DNA of 64,000 nucleotides from Harmonia axyridis (GCF_914767665.1 NC_059503.1:52878852-52942851); one strand, 5' to 3'. Shown: positions 51,069 through 63,161, counted from the stretch's first letter. Notes: generated by a model not told the origin, from the sequence alone. Numbers and translations: made by a program.

Positions 51069-51590
51069 TTAGTCTATTAGGTAGAATATAGAAGTTTGCG
51101 TGCGCCGCATATTAAATTTCAATAATAATATATATAATAATAATAATAATTTTCAAACAGATAGTTTCTAAACTGTGCTCGAAATAAAAAATTCCAATCC
51201 CACAAAATTATCTGTATTTCGTTTCTTCATTTCCAGCTTAATTTTATTGTAATCTATGGTCCACAGTTCGCATTGAAAAAGTGTCCAACGGACAGGATAA
51301 ATAGAAGGCGCTAGTGTAGCTAGAGGGTATATTTGTATTTTGTGGTTTCTGTAATCTGCATTCCGTGGTTTCATTTTTAGCGTGGTTATATTCATAGATA
51401 AATACAAATGTACCCCTTATATATGGTTATAATTGATTCTGATAGATGTGGCAAGCTGAAAAATAAATATTAAATTCTGTTGATAATTATAACATAGGTA
51501 ATGAGAAAACCATTTTCTGTTGATATTTCGACATTTCGATCTTTAGCGGAATATAACAATTATGTTAAATTATTATATTTACTTTAATAT

Positions 51591-51902
51591 TATTTTTGTG
51601 CCTCCCGACCAAAGTACAAATTTCCGAAATTATTTTTTGTTCCCGATAATAGGGACATTCGATCTGCCAACCCAAGAAAGCGAACATACTTTTGTTGGAT
51701 AGCACATATGCCTACTTATGCGTTTCGTCTCTGGCACACACACCGGACTCATCAGTGTGACTTTGGTATAATTGTGTGTGCCGTGTCACATACGCTTGGG
51801 GAATTTATTATTATCGGGAGTCGCCGGGATGCGAACCCGGCACCTTGTCGGATCTCGGTGAGTGAGTCTACCTCTTAACGTCTAGGCTACCGAATGCTGT
51901 GT
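51591..51902 (-). mobile_element. tRNA-headed SINE-like element, unit 8
   Basis: Head at 51815-51892. Confidence 0.6.
51720..51795 (-). ncRNA. Type III hammerhead ribozyme, unit 8
   Basis: Consensus copy with complete core and the 10-nt loop complement. Confidence 0.85.
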
Positions 51903-53610
51903 TTATTGTTGCTATGTGGAGCTTTATGAGAAGCCGCCACACTTTCATCCTTTTTGAAGTTTTCTTTGAAATTTACCTTAGAACATAGAATATACTCTAA
52001 GAAATTAACCTTCTAGCTATTCAGAGAATAGTTTTCTATTCAGTGAGTAATTGATATTTATGAATATTCGTTACTATTCATTGATGATGATTAGATAGTT
52101 GAGTAATTAATTATTTGTGAAGTTACGAATGAAAGTTTGAATGATCACTTTTCAGGAATAATTGAAAAAAGATATTGAAATTGGAGATCACATATTGTTG
52201 ATGAATTGTAATAATTCATTTCATAGTAGAAACTGGTATTCATTCAAAGAAACAAGAATAGAATTGGGATTTTATAAATAAAAAAATATAAAAATTGAAT
52301 ATAAGATTCTAACATATGAATTTAGCAATAAAGAGTTCTAATAATAACAATATAAGATTCTACATTCGAAATTTAATGCCGTCTTTTTAATCGACTGCAC
52401 AGTTTATTCATTTGAAACCTTGCTTTCATATTTCATATGCATTGTCATTTCTAGACATTACTCTATTTCATTGGTCAATTATTGTTTGATTCTGAATTGC
52501 GAAACGACGAATTATTCTATTCTTTTAAATCTGAGTTCTAAAAATGTAAACACATCAACTGTGACTAGCATCACCCCCTCACAAAACTAAATCAGAAAAC
52601 AAAGATTTTTGAAAATTCCATATAATTGAACACGAAGTGTATTCTTGAAGGATTTAATGTTCTCAGAGTCCGCTTAGTCATTCTTTTTATACCTGCAGAA
52701 CTGTAATGGGTCTATGTAGATTGTATTGTTCTAACGAAGGTTTTACTACGTCCATTTAAGCATCTATTGTATTTTGTACGTTGTCATGTAATAAAAATAA
52801 TTCCTGCATTTACCAAACGACAATTTGATTATAAAAATATGACAAGTTTTGATTTTCAAGTGAATTAGAGGACCAATAGAAAAAAGAAATTTTATAGTAA
52901 TCAGAGACGAGAATTCTCCAGAAAAATTGTTCTGACCCAGGAAAAGGAATAACAGGTTATAAAACGGAAATTAATGAGTGTTTTGTTTTGGGTCATTATA
53001 GATATAGGTTAATTCAGAGTTCATGACTGGTATATTTGTGATTTTTGTGAAACATAAAAAAATTACATGATTCGAGTGCATGAGGTACGATCTTCCAAAA
53101 TATCCTCATTTATCTAGGTTACAGAAGTAGGAGAACGTAGCGCCGCTGAACACAGGGGAAAATTATAAAGTTTGGTCAAGTTTTTTTTTATTACATTGAG
53201 CGAAATTCACCTGATTTCAAGAGCAAAGAAAAAGGAATAAAGAGTCCAAAGTCCTGAAATAGCTAATACTGTTTATGGTTTATTGGAATTTTCACGAAGA
53301 CGATCTTTTTTCCTTCTGAGATCGTAGTTCTTGCAAAAATTCAATTTAAGTTTTAGGAAAAGAAATTTCTTCAAAATAAAACAAACAAAATTTTACATTT
53401 ATACAAAGTCCGTTTATTAAAATATCATATTTATTTTTTATATACATATATATATATATATATATATAACATTGTATAGTCAATTTATCATATTCTCCCG
53501 AAATACAATACATGGCATTACTCATGAAACAACAGAAAAATATTACAATGTTCAGCATCCTTGAATCTAATCTGTACAAATTAACAACTATATCAATGAA
53601 TTTTTACACT

Positions 53611-55655
53611 TCACACCGTATCACTCCTTCGATAAAATAATAAATAAGGAACTCTATCTCCTTGACGTTTAAGAACATCTTCTTCCGTAACTCTGTTTAT
53701 TTTAGAGTCATCAAACCTCAACCATGTATTATACCCCGAATGGAAAGTATCTGCTATATAATGCCCATAGCTGGCCTCCTTTCCTACATGGTATACTACA
53801 GATATTAATTTATATTGTCTCTCCGCTGAAGTATTCGTCCTTCCAGATAATATTTCAGAATCAATCTGCAGATTGATGGGAAATTTTATAGTCTTCATTA
53901 TTTTAGTGCAGCCATTCATTCTGTATTCGAAGCATTTCAAATGTAATCCTAAAACTACAGGCAACTTCTCTATCATCACTTGCTGCCATGCTTCAACCGT
54001 TTCTTTCGTTTTCGATGATGTCAGACCCTCTAGTTTGTTCTTGGTTGTAAGGCCTTCTAATGCTTCAGCTATGTTATTTGCTTTCTTAATATTTACTGGC
54101 AATGTTAGGAATGGTTCAATATTTTCTGAAGTTTCGTCTCCGGTTTTATGGATTCTTGAACAGAGAAGTCCTCCGAATATATCACTAATCGGTGTCTTGT
54201 CCATTTGTATTTCTCTTGTTACATTCCCTTCGTTCTTAGGACCCACAACTTTCCAATCATCCACATCTATTTTCACTTCTTTTTTAGCTGCTTGAATATT
54301 TTCGTCATGGCTAAGCAATTTCATTATTTCCATCATTTCATCATTGAGTCCATTCAACAGAAGGCTCAAGAATTCTTCGGCGTCTTCTTGTCGGCCTTCA
54401 ACAAGGAAAGAATCGCTACGTGTTCCGTTTAGCAACGTATAAAACGATGAAGCCTCAAACGAATTGCCATTGTCTATATTGACGAAAGTTTGCTTCTTGT
54501 TCTTCTTTTTTGAACGTGACTTGCGTCTTACATTGGGCAGATTATCGAAGTTATTCATAAATTTACACCTGGAATAGTTGAATAATTAAAATACATATAT
54601 AAAATTGTTATTCAATCAAAGTTGCAAATTATATTAATTTATACTTACATATTTTCACTCATTGTTATTGATTTCAGTGCATTATTGTGAGTGAAGTTCT
54701 CTGATAGCCGTTTGAGAAGGTTACAAAGTGGTGGGCAAGCAAGTAAGGCTTGTAATATTGAGTTTATATAACAAAAGTTACTTTTGTTTCGTAAACCCCT
54801 GGGTTTAAAACTGGTTTGGGTCCCATCAATTTTATAGTTCTTGAGAAATCCTGAAAATTAAAAAATATTACTAACCATGATAGAAACTTGAATTTTCACT
54901 GATATTTGTAGGTGAAAACCAAAGCATTCCACTTTTCATCAATTAAAATGGGTTCAACTAAGTAATTATCTACTGTAGATGTAAGCAAATTGTTAGTTGA
55001 AAGTAAGATAAATATATAAAAAAAGATATGGTTTTGAACTCACCTCCTAACATATGAGTGGCTGAATCTATTTTTTTGACTACTTTTATATGTTTTAAAG
55101 ATGTTACATGTGAATCATTTATTTTATTGTCTATTTTCTCATTCGATATTGTTTTAACATCTTTATCAAATAGACTAGCCCATGATTTTTTCAATACATT
55201 TACTGTGGGCTCCTCAATTTTAGATTCATTTTTATTCGAGATGCTACTTTCAATTTTTTCAATTGTCCCATTTGAATCATTTTTAATTATCTCTGTATTA
55301 TCTCCTGCAATAATTTCAACTGTTTTTACAGCTGAACTAGGGGGAGTTGAAGGTTTCGAATGTTTTCCTGTCATCTCATTCTGGATAATAGGTTTTGTAA
55401 TTGATAATCCATTGTAATTGATTACAGATTTTCTACACTCATTTTCTGAAAAAGTTGATATTAGTTGATTCATTATTATATTACATATTCATATTGACCA
55501 TAAATAATTCTATTAAGATCTCTATACTTACTTGAACAAAATTTTTGTTTAACTCTCCATGGTAATTTGAATTCACTAGAATTGGTAAATAATATGGTAT
55601 TCATTCTACGGGCCTCTTCTTCTTCTAACGCAGATAACTCTAAGAATTGTAGATT
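53611..55655 (-). CDS. Usp10: USP10-like protease, last four exons, unit 8
   Basis: Exons 55655-55532, 55445-55044, 54850-54649 and 54568-53611, intact. It retains the first-exon ATG, as do units 1 and 4. VVLGLHLKCF replaces VVLVLHLKCF in the core strand before the KCF motif, a change shared with unit 4. A deletion just upstream of the first exon shortens the preceding intron or leader. Confidence 0.8.
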
Positions 55656-56535
55656 CTGAAAACAAATTACAATATAATAGTGGAAATCATTTTGGAAATG
55701 GAAAAATGGAAAAAACGCTTTTGCTGTTACATCCAAAATCAAACTTATCTTATTCTACGGTGTTATAATTTGATTATTCTTTATTCTCGACCTGTAATAT
55801 GCTATCAAGGAACGATATCAACGATGATGAACTGATCGTTGCATAATATTATAAGAGCACGAAAATGTTTGAGATGAATTCGGAAATGTTCTGTCTGAAG
55901 ATAAGACAAACTAGGGTAGAACAGGTGCATGACCTTGAGATCCTTGAATGACATCCAATTTTCTATGTCAAATTAGCAGCTACGTTGCCGAATTGAATTT
56001 TATTTCTTCGTTATTGTAAGGCGACATTTATACCCCTCAGTGGAAGCAGAAGGCTAAATGATAATGATGTACAGGGTGATTCACCGCGATGGCCTATTGT
56101 TTATGGAAAACTAATAATAATTTTGTGCTGAAAATTCAAACAATTTCCTTTTATACCGGAACCAGATTACTACTGACTTATTTCAAACGGCACACCCAGT
56201 ATATTATTGCATTATCAGATAGCTCAGTTGATGATAATTTCAGCAATATGGCAATACTTGAGTATAAGCTCAACGGTTCATAAGTAAATTTTACGTAGAT
56301 ATAAAAAGAGAGGGGTCTCAAGCAAATCCTATACTTAAAGAGTTTTCGAGGAAAAACTTGAACTAAAGAAAACTGCAATTTCTCATTGAATGGAGTAGTC
56401 TATTACTTCCAGAAAACATGAAAAGAAACTAAAAAGTCGAAATTTCATGAATTGTTATAAATTTTTCGTTAAGATGGTTGAAAATCCATAAAAAGAGAGG
56501 GGTCTCAAGCAAATCCTATACTTAAAGAGTTTTCG

Positions 56536-56812
56536 AGGAAAAACTTGAACTAAAGAAAACTACAATTTCTCATTGAATGGAGTAGTCTATGACTTCCAGA
56601 AAACATGAAAAGAAACTGAAATGTCGAAATTTCATGAATTGTAATGAATTTTTCGTTAAGATCCATAAACCAATAAAATTTTCAATTACGAATAATTAAT
56701 GACATTTCATGAAATGTCAAATTTAGTTATCCAAATTTCGATTTTAGTTTTCTGGAAGTCATAGACTACTCCACTCAGAAGTTGTAGTATTTCCTCAGTT
56801 CAAGTTTTTCCT
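56536..56812. repeat. Foldback repeat, unit 9
   Basis: Same structure; palindrome at 56700-56719. Confidence 0.65.
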
Positions 56813-57453
56813 TGATAAATTTTAAATTTCTCGTATTCAGAATCAAAATAAATATTCAAAGATATAATAATAAAATGTTTATATATAATCTAATATTTAA
56901 ACTGTTCATCCAATAAAATCAATTAAATCGGGACATTCCTGTTTCCAAGACGATTAGCTAAATACCGGAGTTTATTTGAGAGTATTGATAGCAATATTTT
57001 CATAAATTCCGAAAAAATTTCTTAAAACTTTGACAACCCCTGTATAATTGAAATATTCAGGCTTCCTCCAAGTGACTTTGGATATACCATACCAGTATTT
57101 ATTATAGGATATAAAAACAAAAGTAAAGTATTTTAAAAATTTAGAACACTATGAAACTAACTACATAAAATATAATTGATATTTGAAAATATTCGAATAA
57201 ATGAAAATAACCCTAAGCTAGTATTAATAAGCTAGTATTAAAAAAATTACCTCCATATTCAAACAATTTTCTATTTAAATATGAAACTTTCCACTAGAAA
57301 TATCACTTCAACAACTGTTTATCGAGTAACTCTTGGAAGAATGTTCGCTAAACTGAGGTTACTTACAATTTGTCAATCCGGCATGGTTGACGAACATAGA
57401 ATATTTTTCTTCTTCTTAACTATGTACAGGTCGAGCCATATATCTAATATTAG

Positions 57454-57588
57454 GGGCCAGTTGCACCATTTACCTAAACATTGATTAAAATTTAAACATT
57501 GATTAATTTCTGATTTCTCTTGAGAAATCATAGAGTAATCAACGTTTAAATTTTTAATTAATGTTTAGGCAAAGGGTGCACCTGGCCC
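57454..57588. mobile_element. MITE, 135-bp form, unit 9
   Basis: TTAG on both sides; the right arm has the AAAGGG change seen in unit 3. Confidence 0.7.
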
Positions 57589-58152
57589 TTAGTCTATTGG
57601 GTAAAATATAGAAGTGCGCGTGCGCCGCATATTTTTTTGTTCATTCAGTCAATTTTACGTAGATATAAAAAGAGAGGGGTCTCAAGCAAATTATATACTT
57701 AAGGAGTTTACGAGGACAAACTTCAACTAAGGAAAACTGCAATTTCTCATTGAATGGAGCAGTCTATGACTTCCAGAAAACATGAGAAGAAACTAAAAAG
57801 TCGAAATTTCATGAATTGTAATAAATTTTTCGTTATGATGGTTTCAAATCCATAAACCAATAAAAAAAAACTAACTACATAAAATATAATTGATATTTGA
57901 AAATATTCGAATAAATGAAAATAACCCTAAGCTAGTATTGAAAAAATTACCTCCATATTCAAACAATTTTCTATTTAAACATGAAACTTCCACTAGAAAT
58001 ATCACTTCAACAACTGTTTATCAAGTAACTCTTGGAAGAATGTTCGCTAAACTGAGGTTACTTACAATTTGTCAACCCGGCATGGTTGACGAACATAGAA
58101 TATTTTTCTTCTTCTTAACTATGTACAGATCGAGCCATATGCCTTATATTAG

Positions 58153-58267
58153 GGGCCAGTTGCACATTGTATAAACATTGATTAATTTCTGATTTCTCTT
58201 GAGAAATCATAGAGTAATCAACGTTGAAATTTTTAATTAATGTTTAGGCAAATGGTGCAACTGGCCC
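58153..58267. mobile_element. MITE, short form with damaged arm, unit 9
   Basis: The left arm reads CAGTTGCACATTGTATAAAC, so its pairing with the right arm is interrupted; 115 bp in total. Confidence 0.65.
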
Positions 58268-58789
58268 TTAGTCTATTAGGTAGAATATAGAAGTGCGCGT
58301 GCGCCGCATATTAAATTTCAATAATAATATATATAATAATAATAATAATTTTCAAACAGATAGTTTCTAAACTGTGCTCGAAATAAAAAATTCCAATCCC
58401 ACAAAATTATCTGTATTTCGTTTCTTCATTTCCAGCTTAATTTTATTGTAATCTATGGTCCACAGTTCGCATTGAAAAAGTGTCCAGCGGACAGGATAAA
58501 TAGAAGGCGCTAGTGTAGCTAGAGGGTATATTTGTATTTTGTGGTTTCTGTAATCTGCATTCCGTGGTTTCATTTTTAGCGTGGTTATATTCATAGATAA
58601 ATACAAATGTACCCCTTATATATGGTTATAATTGATTCTGATAGATGTGGCAAGCTGAAAAATAAATATTAAATTCTGTTGATAATTATAACATAGGTAA
58701 TGAGAAAACCATTTTCTGTTGATATTTCGACATTTCGATCTTTAGCGGAATATAACAATTATGTTAAATTATTATATTTACTTTAATAT

Positions 58790-59101
58790 TATTTTTGTGC
58801 CTCCCGACCAAAGTACAAATTTCCGAAATTATTTTTTGTTCCCGGTAATAGGGACATTCGATCTGCCAACCCAAGAAAGCGAACATACTTTTGTTGGATA
58901 GCACATATGCCTACTTATGCGTTTCGTCTCTGGCACACACACCGGACTCATCAGTGTGACTTTGGTATAATTGTGTGTGCCGTGTCACATACGCTTGGGG
59001 AATTTATTATTATCGGGAGTCGCCGGGATGCGAACCCGGCACCTTGTCGGATCTCGGTGAGTGAGTCTACCTCTTAACGTCTAGGCTACCGAATGCTGTG
59101 T
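58790..59101 (-). mobile_element. tRNA-headed SINE-like element, unit 9
   Basis: Head at 59014-59091. Confidence 0.6.
58919..58994 (-). ncRNA. Type III hammerhead ribozyme, unit 9
   Basis: Consensus copy. The USP10 gene upstream of it in transcription sense is missing, displaced by the Penelope-like element. Confidence 0.85.
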
Positions 59102-60629
59102 TTATTGTTGCTATGTGGAGCTTTATGAGAAGCCGCCACACTTTCATCTTTTTTGAAGTTTTCTATGAAATTTACCTTAGAACATAGAATATACTCTAAG
59201 AAATTAACCTTCTAGCTATTCAGAGAATAGTTTTCTATTCAGTGAGTAGTTGATATTTATGAATATTCGTTACTATTCATTGATGATGATTAGATAGTTG
59301 AGTAATTAATTATTTGTGAAGTTACGAATGAAAGTTTGAATGATCACTTTTCAGGAATAATTGAAAAAAGATATTGAAATTGGAGATACAATTGAATTGT
59401 AATAATTCATTTCATAGTAGAAACTGGTATTCATCCAAAGAAACAAGAATAGAATTGGGATTTTATAAATAAAAAAATATAAAAATTGAATATAAGATTC
59501 TAACATATGAATTTAGCAATAAAGAGTTCTAATAATAACAATATAAGATTCTACATTCGAAATTTAATGCCGTCTCTTTAATCGACTGCACAGTTTATTC
59601 ATTTGAAACCTTGCTTTCATATTTCATATGCATTGTCATTTCTAGACATTACTCTATTTCATTGGTCAATTATTGTTTGATTCTGAATTGCGAAACGACG
59701 AATTATTCTATTCTTTTAAATCTGAGTTCTAAAAATGTAAACACATCAACTGTGACTAGCATCACCCCCTAACAAAACTAAATCAGAAAACAAAGATTTT
59801 TGAAAATTCCATATAATTGAACACGAAGTGTATTCTTGAAGGATTTAATGTTCTCAGAGTCCGCTTAGTCATTCTTTTTATACCTGCAGAACTGTAATGG
59901 GTCTATGTAGATTGTATTGTTCTAACGAAGGTTTTACTACGTCCATTTAAGCATCTATTGTATTTTGTACGTTGTCATGTAATAAAAATAATTCCTGCAT
60001 TTACCAAACGACAATTTGATTATAAAAATATGACAAGTTTTGATTTTCAAGTGAATTAGAGGACCAATAGAAAAAAGAAATTTTATAGTAATCAGAGACG
60101 AGAATTCTCCAGAAAAATTGTTCTGACCCAGGAAAAGGAATAACAGGTTATAAAACGGAAATTAATGAGTGTTTTGTTTTGGGTCATTATAGATATAGGT
60201 TAATTCAGAGTTCATGACTGGTGTATTTGTGATTTTTGTGAAACATAAAAAAATTACATGATTCGAGTGCATGAGGTACGATCTTCCAAAATATCCTCAT
60301 TTATCTAGGTTACAGAAGTAGGAGAACGTAGCGCCGCTGAACACAGGGGAAAATTATAAAGTTTGGTCAAGTTTTTTTTTATTACATTGAGCGAAATTCA
60401 CCTGATTTCAAGAGCAAAGAAAAAGGAATAAAGAGTCCAAAGTCCTGAAATAGCTAATACTGTTTATGGTTTATTGGAATTTTCACGAAGACGATCTTTT
60501 TTCTTTCTGAGATCGTAGTTCTTGCAAAAATTCAATTTAAGTTTTAGGAAAAGAAATTTCTTCAAAATAAAACAAACAAAATTTTACATTTATACAAAGT
60601 CCGTTTATTAAAATATCATATTTATTTTT

Positions 60630-60660
<31 letters not shown>

Positions 60661-60661
<1 letters not shown>

Positions 60662-60719
60662 GTCAATAGTATTTTCTTTATTTGGAAGTGTCAGGTTTTT
60701 GATGAAGTTGTTCAGTTCA
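60661..60719 (-). repeat. Inverted pLTR fragment at the left end of the Penelope-like element
   Basis: Reverse complement of 63162-63220 with a single mismatch (60701). It directly abuts the AT run. Confidence 0.9.
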
Positions 60720-60736
60720 CTAAACAAATTAATACA

Positions 60737-62899
60737 ATGGGTAAAGAAATGAACAATCTTATCGAGAACATTCAGAACAGTGAAACAGAAGAAACAATAC
60801 AGGAACTCACGAATCAAATACATAGAAGACAGACATACATAATTACAGAATGTACAAAAACCCACAACAAAAAACTAGAAACACTGACTAGGAGAACAAA
60901 CATACAAGGAGACACAAAATATTTGACAGACGATACAATAGAGAACATCACACAAACAACACTCCCCCCATATGTAATTGATACTCTCAAATTGGGAGCA
61001 AAATTTGCCATAGAAGACAATAACATCGGAAAAGTCCCAACACACCAAATATTGGCACATATTGAAGGAGGAATCACAAAATTACCAACAGACGAACAGA
61101 ATGACATACGAATGAAAGTATCACAAACACTGAGTTCACATATAAAAAACATAAAGGGACAAAAACAGAGACACAACAAACATTTGACTAACTTTACCAA
61201 AACAAAAAAATTTTTCAAAGAACACAACGAATTACTAATTACAAGAGCAGACAAAGGAAACAAGACGGTAATCATGACAAACACGGAATACGAGAAAAAA
61301 ATGAGCATTTTATTGAAAGATAATACTACATACATAAAAACTAAACGAGACATGACGCTAACATTAGAAAAAGAAAACAACAAAATAATAAAGAATTGGA
61401 AAGAGAAAGGATACATATCAGAAATTGATTACAAAACATTGATCATACACAACAGCAAAACACCAAAAATATACGGATTACCTAAAATCCACAAAGAAGG
61501 AAATCCTTTACGTCCAATAGTGTCTTGTGTCCAATCACCTTTATACCATCTATCAAAATACCTAGCGGAAATACTAACACGTACAACCGGTAACAATGAA
61601 TACTACATAAAAAACTCAATAGAGCTAAAAGAACAATTAAATAAATTAAAAATAAACAAAAATGATAAATTATATTCACTTGATGTAGTATCTCTATACA
61701 CAAATATCCCTATTGAGCTAGTGAAAGAAACAATAAAAGAAAGATGGCACCAACTAACATCACACACAGAAATACCTGAAAATGAATTCACAGAAACAAC
61801 TCAACTTATAATCAATAACAGCTATTTTCAATATAGAGATGAATTCTACAAACAAATTAAGGGAGTAGCCATGGGAACCCCAATATCAAGTGTGATTGCC
61901 CAAAGTGTAATGGAACACATAGAACAAAAAATCATGGAAAAGTACAACAACAAAGCCTTTTTCAGGAGATATGTTGATGATTGTCTCTTAATAACTACAC
62001 CAACAATAATGAAACACATTTTACGAGACTTCAACAGTGCTCATACACTATTACAATTTACGATCGAACAGGAAAAAGACAAAACATTAGACTTCTTAGA
62101 CATGACACTCATCAACAAAGACAACAAAATACTAACAAAATGGAAAAATAAAAAACAAAACTCCGACCGCATCTTGGACTATAATTCCAACCATCACACC
62201 GGACAAATACGAGGCACAATAATTGGATACATTGACAGAGCCCTAAAACTTACATCACCGGAATTGAGACCAAAAATTATAAAAGAATTGAAAGACCGAC
62301 TTATTAAGAACAACTACCCTACAAAGATGACTACACCACTAATAAACCAAAGAATACATAGACTGTACAACACGATAATAACTGAGGAAAAGAAAGAACA
62401 AAAAACACGAATACCAATTCCCTACACAAAAAACTTATCACATAAAATAACGAAGATATTAAAACCCCACAACATCGAATTAGTCCATAAACCTCAAAAT
62501 CAAATAAAGGAGATTTTCACTAAATTAAAAACTTCAACACCCAAATCTAAGAAGTCTAATCTAGTTTACAGTATTCCGTGCAAAAACTGTGACAAGCAAT
62601 ACATTGGACAAACATCACAAAGATTACACGACAGACTCAACGCTCATAAATACACAAAAAACGCAACAACGGCACTGAACAAACATAAAAAGACAAAAAA
62701 ACACGAATTCGACTATGACGAGACAAAAATACTAACAATAGAGCCAAAACGAAAACAGAGAGAAATATGGAAAATGATACACATACAATCAAACTTGGAA
62801 AAAACAGTAAATGATAGACAAGACGTAAAACAACTCAGTCAATTTTATGTACCACTCCTTAAAAAACCGACACAACAAAAAGAAGAAGACAAGACCTAA
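60737..62899 (+). CDS. Penelope-like reverse transcriptase with GIY-YIG endonuclease (720 aa, N-terminus truncated)
   Basis: Single protein for target-primed retrotransposition. The N-terminal 240 residues are Lys/Thr/Asn-rich. The reverse transcriptase follows: KIYGLPKIHKEGNPLRPIVS, then motif A SLDVVSLYTNIP (Asp316), GVAMGTPISSVIAQ, motif C YVDD (412-415) and FLDMTL. The C-terminal GIY-YIG nuclease has YSIPCKNCDKQYIGQT (Tyr611, Tyr622-Ile-Gly) with Cys615/Cys618, then RLHDRLNAH and a distal REIW Glu. This RT plus GIY-YIG order defines endonuclease-bearing Penelope-like elements. No stop or frameshift is present. The ATG used here is internal: in copy 2 the frame continues 97 residues further upstream. 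In copy 1 the frame runs open through the inverted repeat into the AT tract, so the true N-terminus is lost. Confidence 0.9.
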   Translation: MGKEMNNLIENIQNSETEETIQELTNQIHRRQTYIITECTKTHNKKLETLTRRTNIQGDTKYLTDDTIENITQTTLPPYVIDTLKLGAKFAIEDNNIGKVPTHQILAHIEGGITKLPTDEQNDIRMKVSQTLSSHIKNIKGQKQRHNKHLTNFTKTKKFFKEHNELLITRADKGNKTVIMTNTEYEKKMSILLKDNTTYIKTKRDMTLTLEKENNKIIKNWKEKGYISEIDYKTLIIHNSKTPKIYGLPKIHKEGNPLRPIVSCVQSPLYHLSKYLAEILTRTTGNNEYYIKNSIELKEQLNKLKINKNDKLYSLDVVSLYTNIPIELVKETIKERWHQLTSHTEIPENEFTETTQLIINNSYFQYRDEFYKQIKGVAMGTPISSVIAQSVMEHIEQKIMEKYNNKAFFRRYVDDCLLITTPTIMKHILRDFNSAHTLLQFTIEQEKDKTLDFLDMTLINKDNKILTKWKNKKQNSDRILDYNSNHHTGQIRGTIIGYIDRALKLTSPELRPKIIKELKDRLIKNNYPTKMTTPLINQRIHRLYNTIITEEKKEQKTRIPIPYTKNLSHKITKILKPHNIELVHKPQNQIKEIFTKLKTSTPKSKKSNLVYSIPCKNCDKQYIGQTSQRLHDRLNAHKYTKNATTALNKHKKTKKHEFDYDETKILTIEPKRKQREIWKMIHIQSNLEKTVNDRQDVKQLSQFYVPLLKKPTQQKEEDKT

Positions 62900-62972
62900 A
62901 ACGTGACACATACCAAAGAAAACTGACTTTGACATTCACGTTCCAATATTGTGAAATGACGAGAAATTGAAG

Positions 62973-63056
62973 GTGAGATACATTTATTTTAATTAACTTA
63001 TTTTGTGAAGTAAACTATTGTGTACACTATTTTAAATGTTTGTGTTTTTTTTACAG
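62973..63056 (+). other. Candidate intron in the Penelope-like 3' region / pLTR
   Basis: AG|GTGAGA at 62973 and a pyrimidine run ending TTTTTTTTACAG at 63056 enclose 84 bases, just 73 bases past the ORF stop. Introns kept inside LTR-like regions are known for Penelope-like elements. Splicing is not shown by the sequence alone. Confidence 0.4.
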
Positions 63057-63109
63057 CCTCAATTTTAATTATTATTTCATATTGTAAACTATCAGATGAG
63101 TTATTTTTA

Positions 63110-63135
63110 CTGAAGAAGGAGAGTGTTCTCCGAAA
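63110..63135 (+). ncRNA. Hammerhead-like core in Penelope-like pLTR
   Basis: CTGAAGA (63110-63116, fits CUGANGA), one A, then a hairpin GGAGA-GTGT-TCTCC (63118-63131), then GAAAC (63132). Penelope-like pLTRs are known to carry hammerheads with this core. The extra A before stem II is unusual, and I could not find a clear stem I and stem III with a UH cleavage site, so activity is doubtful. Confidence 0.35.
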
Positions 63136-63161
63136 CGTATAATTATATATTTTTTTTTATA

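Larger units (their letters stand above)
49541..56028. repeat. Tandem array unit 8 (6488 bp)
   Basis: Near-twin of unit 4 without that unit's frameshift. One KLSTRN-type module (50779). (AT)n is short, at about 53440-53468. The deletion upstream of the first USP10 exon is shared with unit 4. Confidence 0.9.
56029..60660. repeat. Tandem array unit 9 (broken at 60660)
   Basis: The left 4.6 kb of a unit, including the foldback, two MITEs, SINE and ribozyme. It ends inside the (AT)n tract (about 60631-60660), where a Penelope-like element begins. The USP10 gene that should follow is absent from the window. It contains a short local duplication, AAGCTAGTATTA twice at about 57217-57240. Confidence 0.9.

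Noticed and set aside
351..60660. CRISPR array or satellite DNA
   Set aside because: Units are kilobases long with genes and introns; no short regular spacers, and the organism is eukaryotic.
60737..60739. True start codon of the Penelope-like protein at 60737
   Set aside because: Copy 2 shows the frame continuing 97 residues upstream to 63318; 60737 is an internal Met left after truncation.
60814..61416. 200-residue minus-strand frame opposite the Penelope-like ORF
   Set aside because: Antisense shadow of an A-rich coding strand; the plus strand has RT and GIY-YIG motifs.
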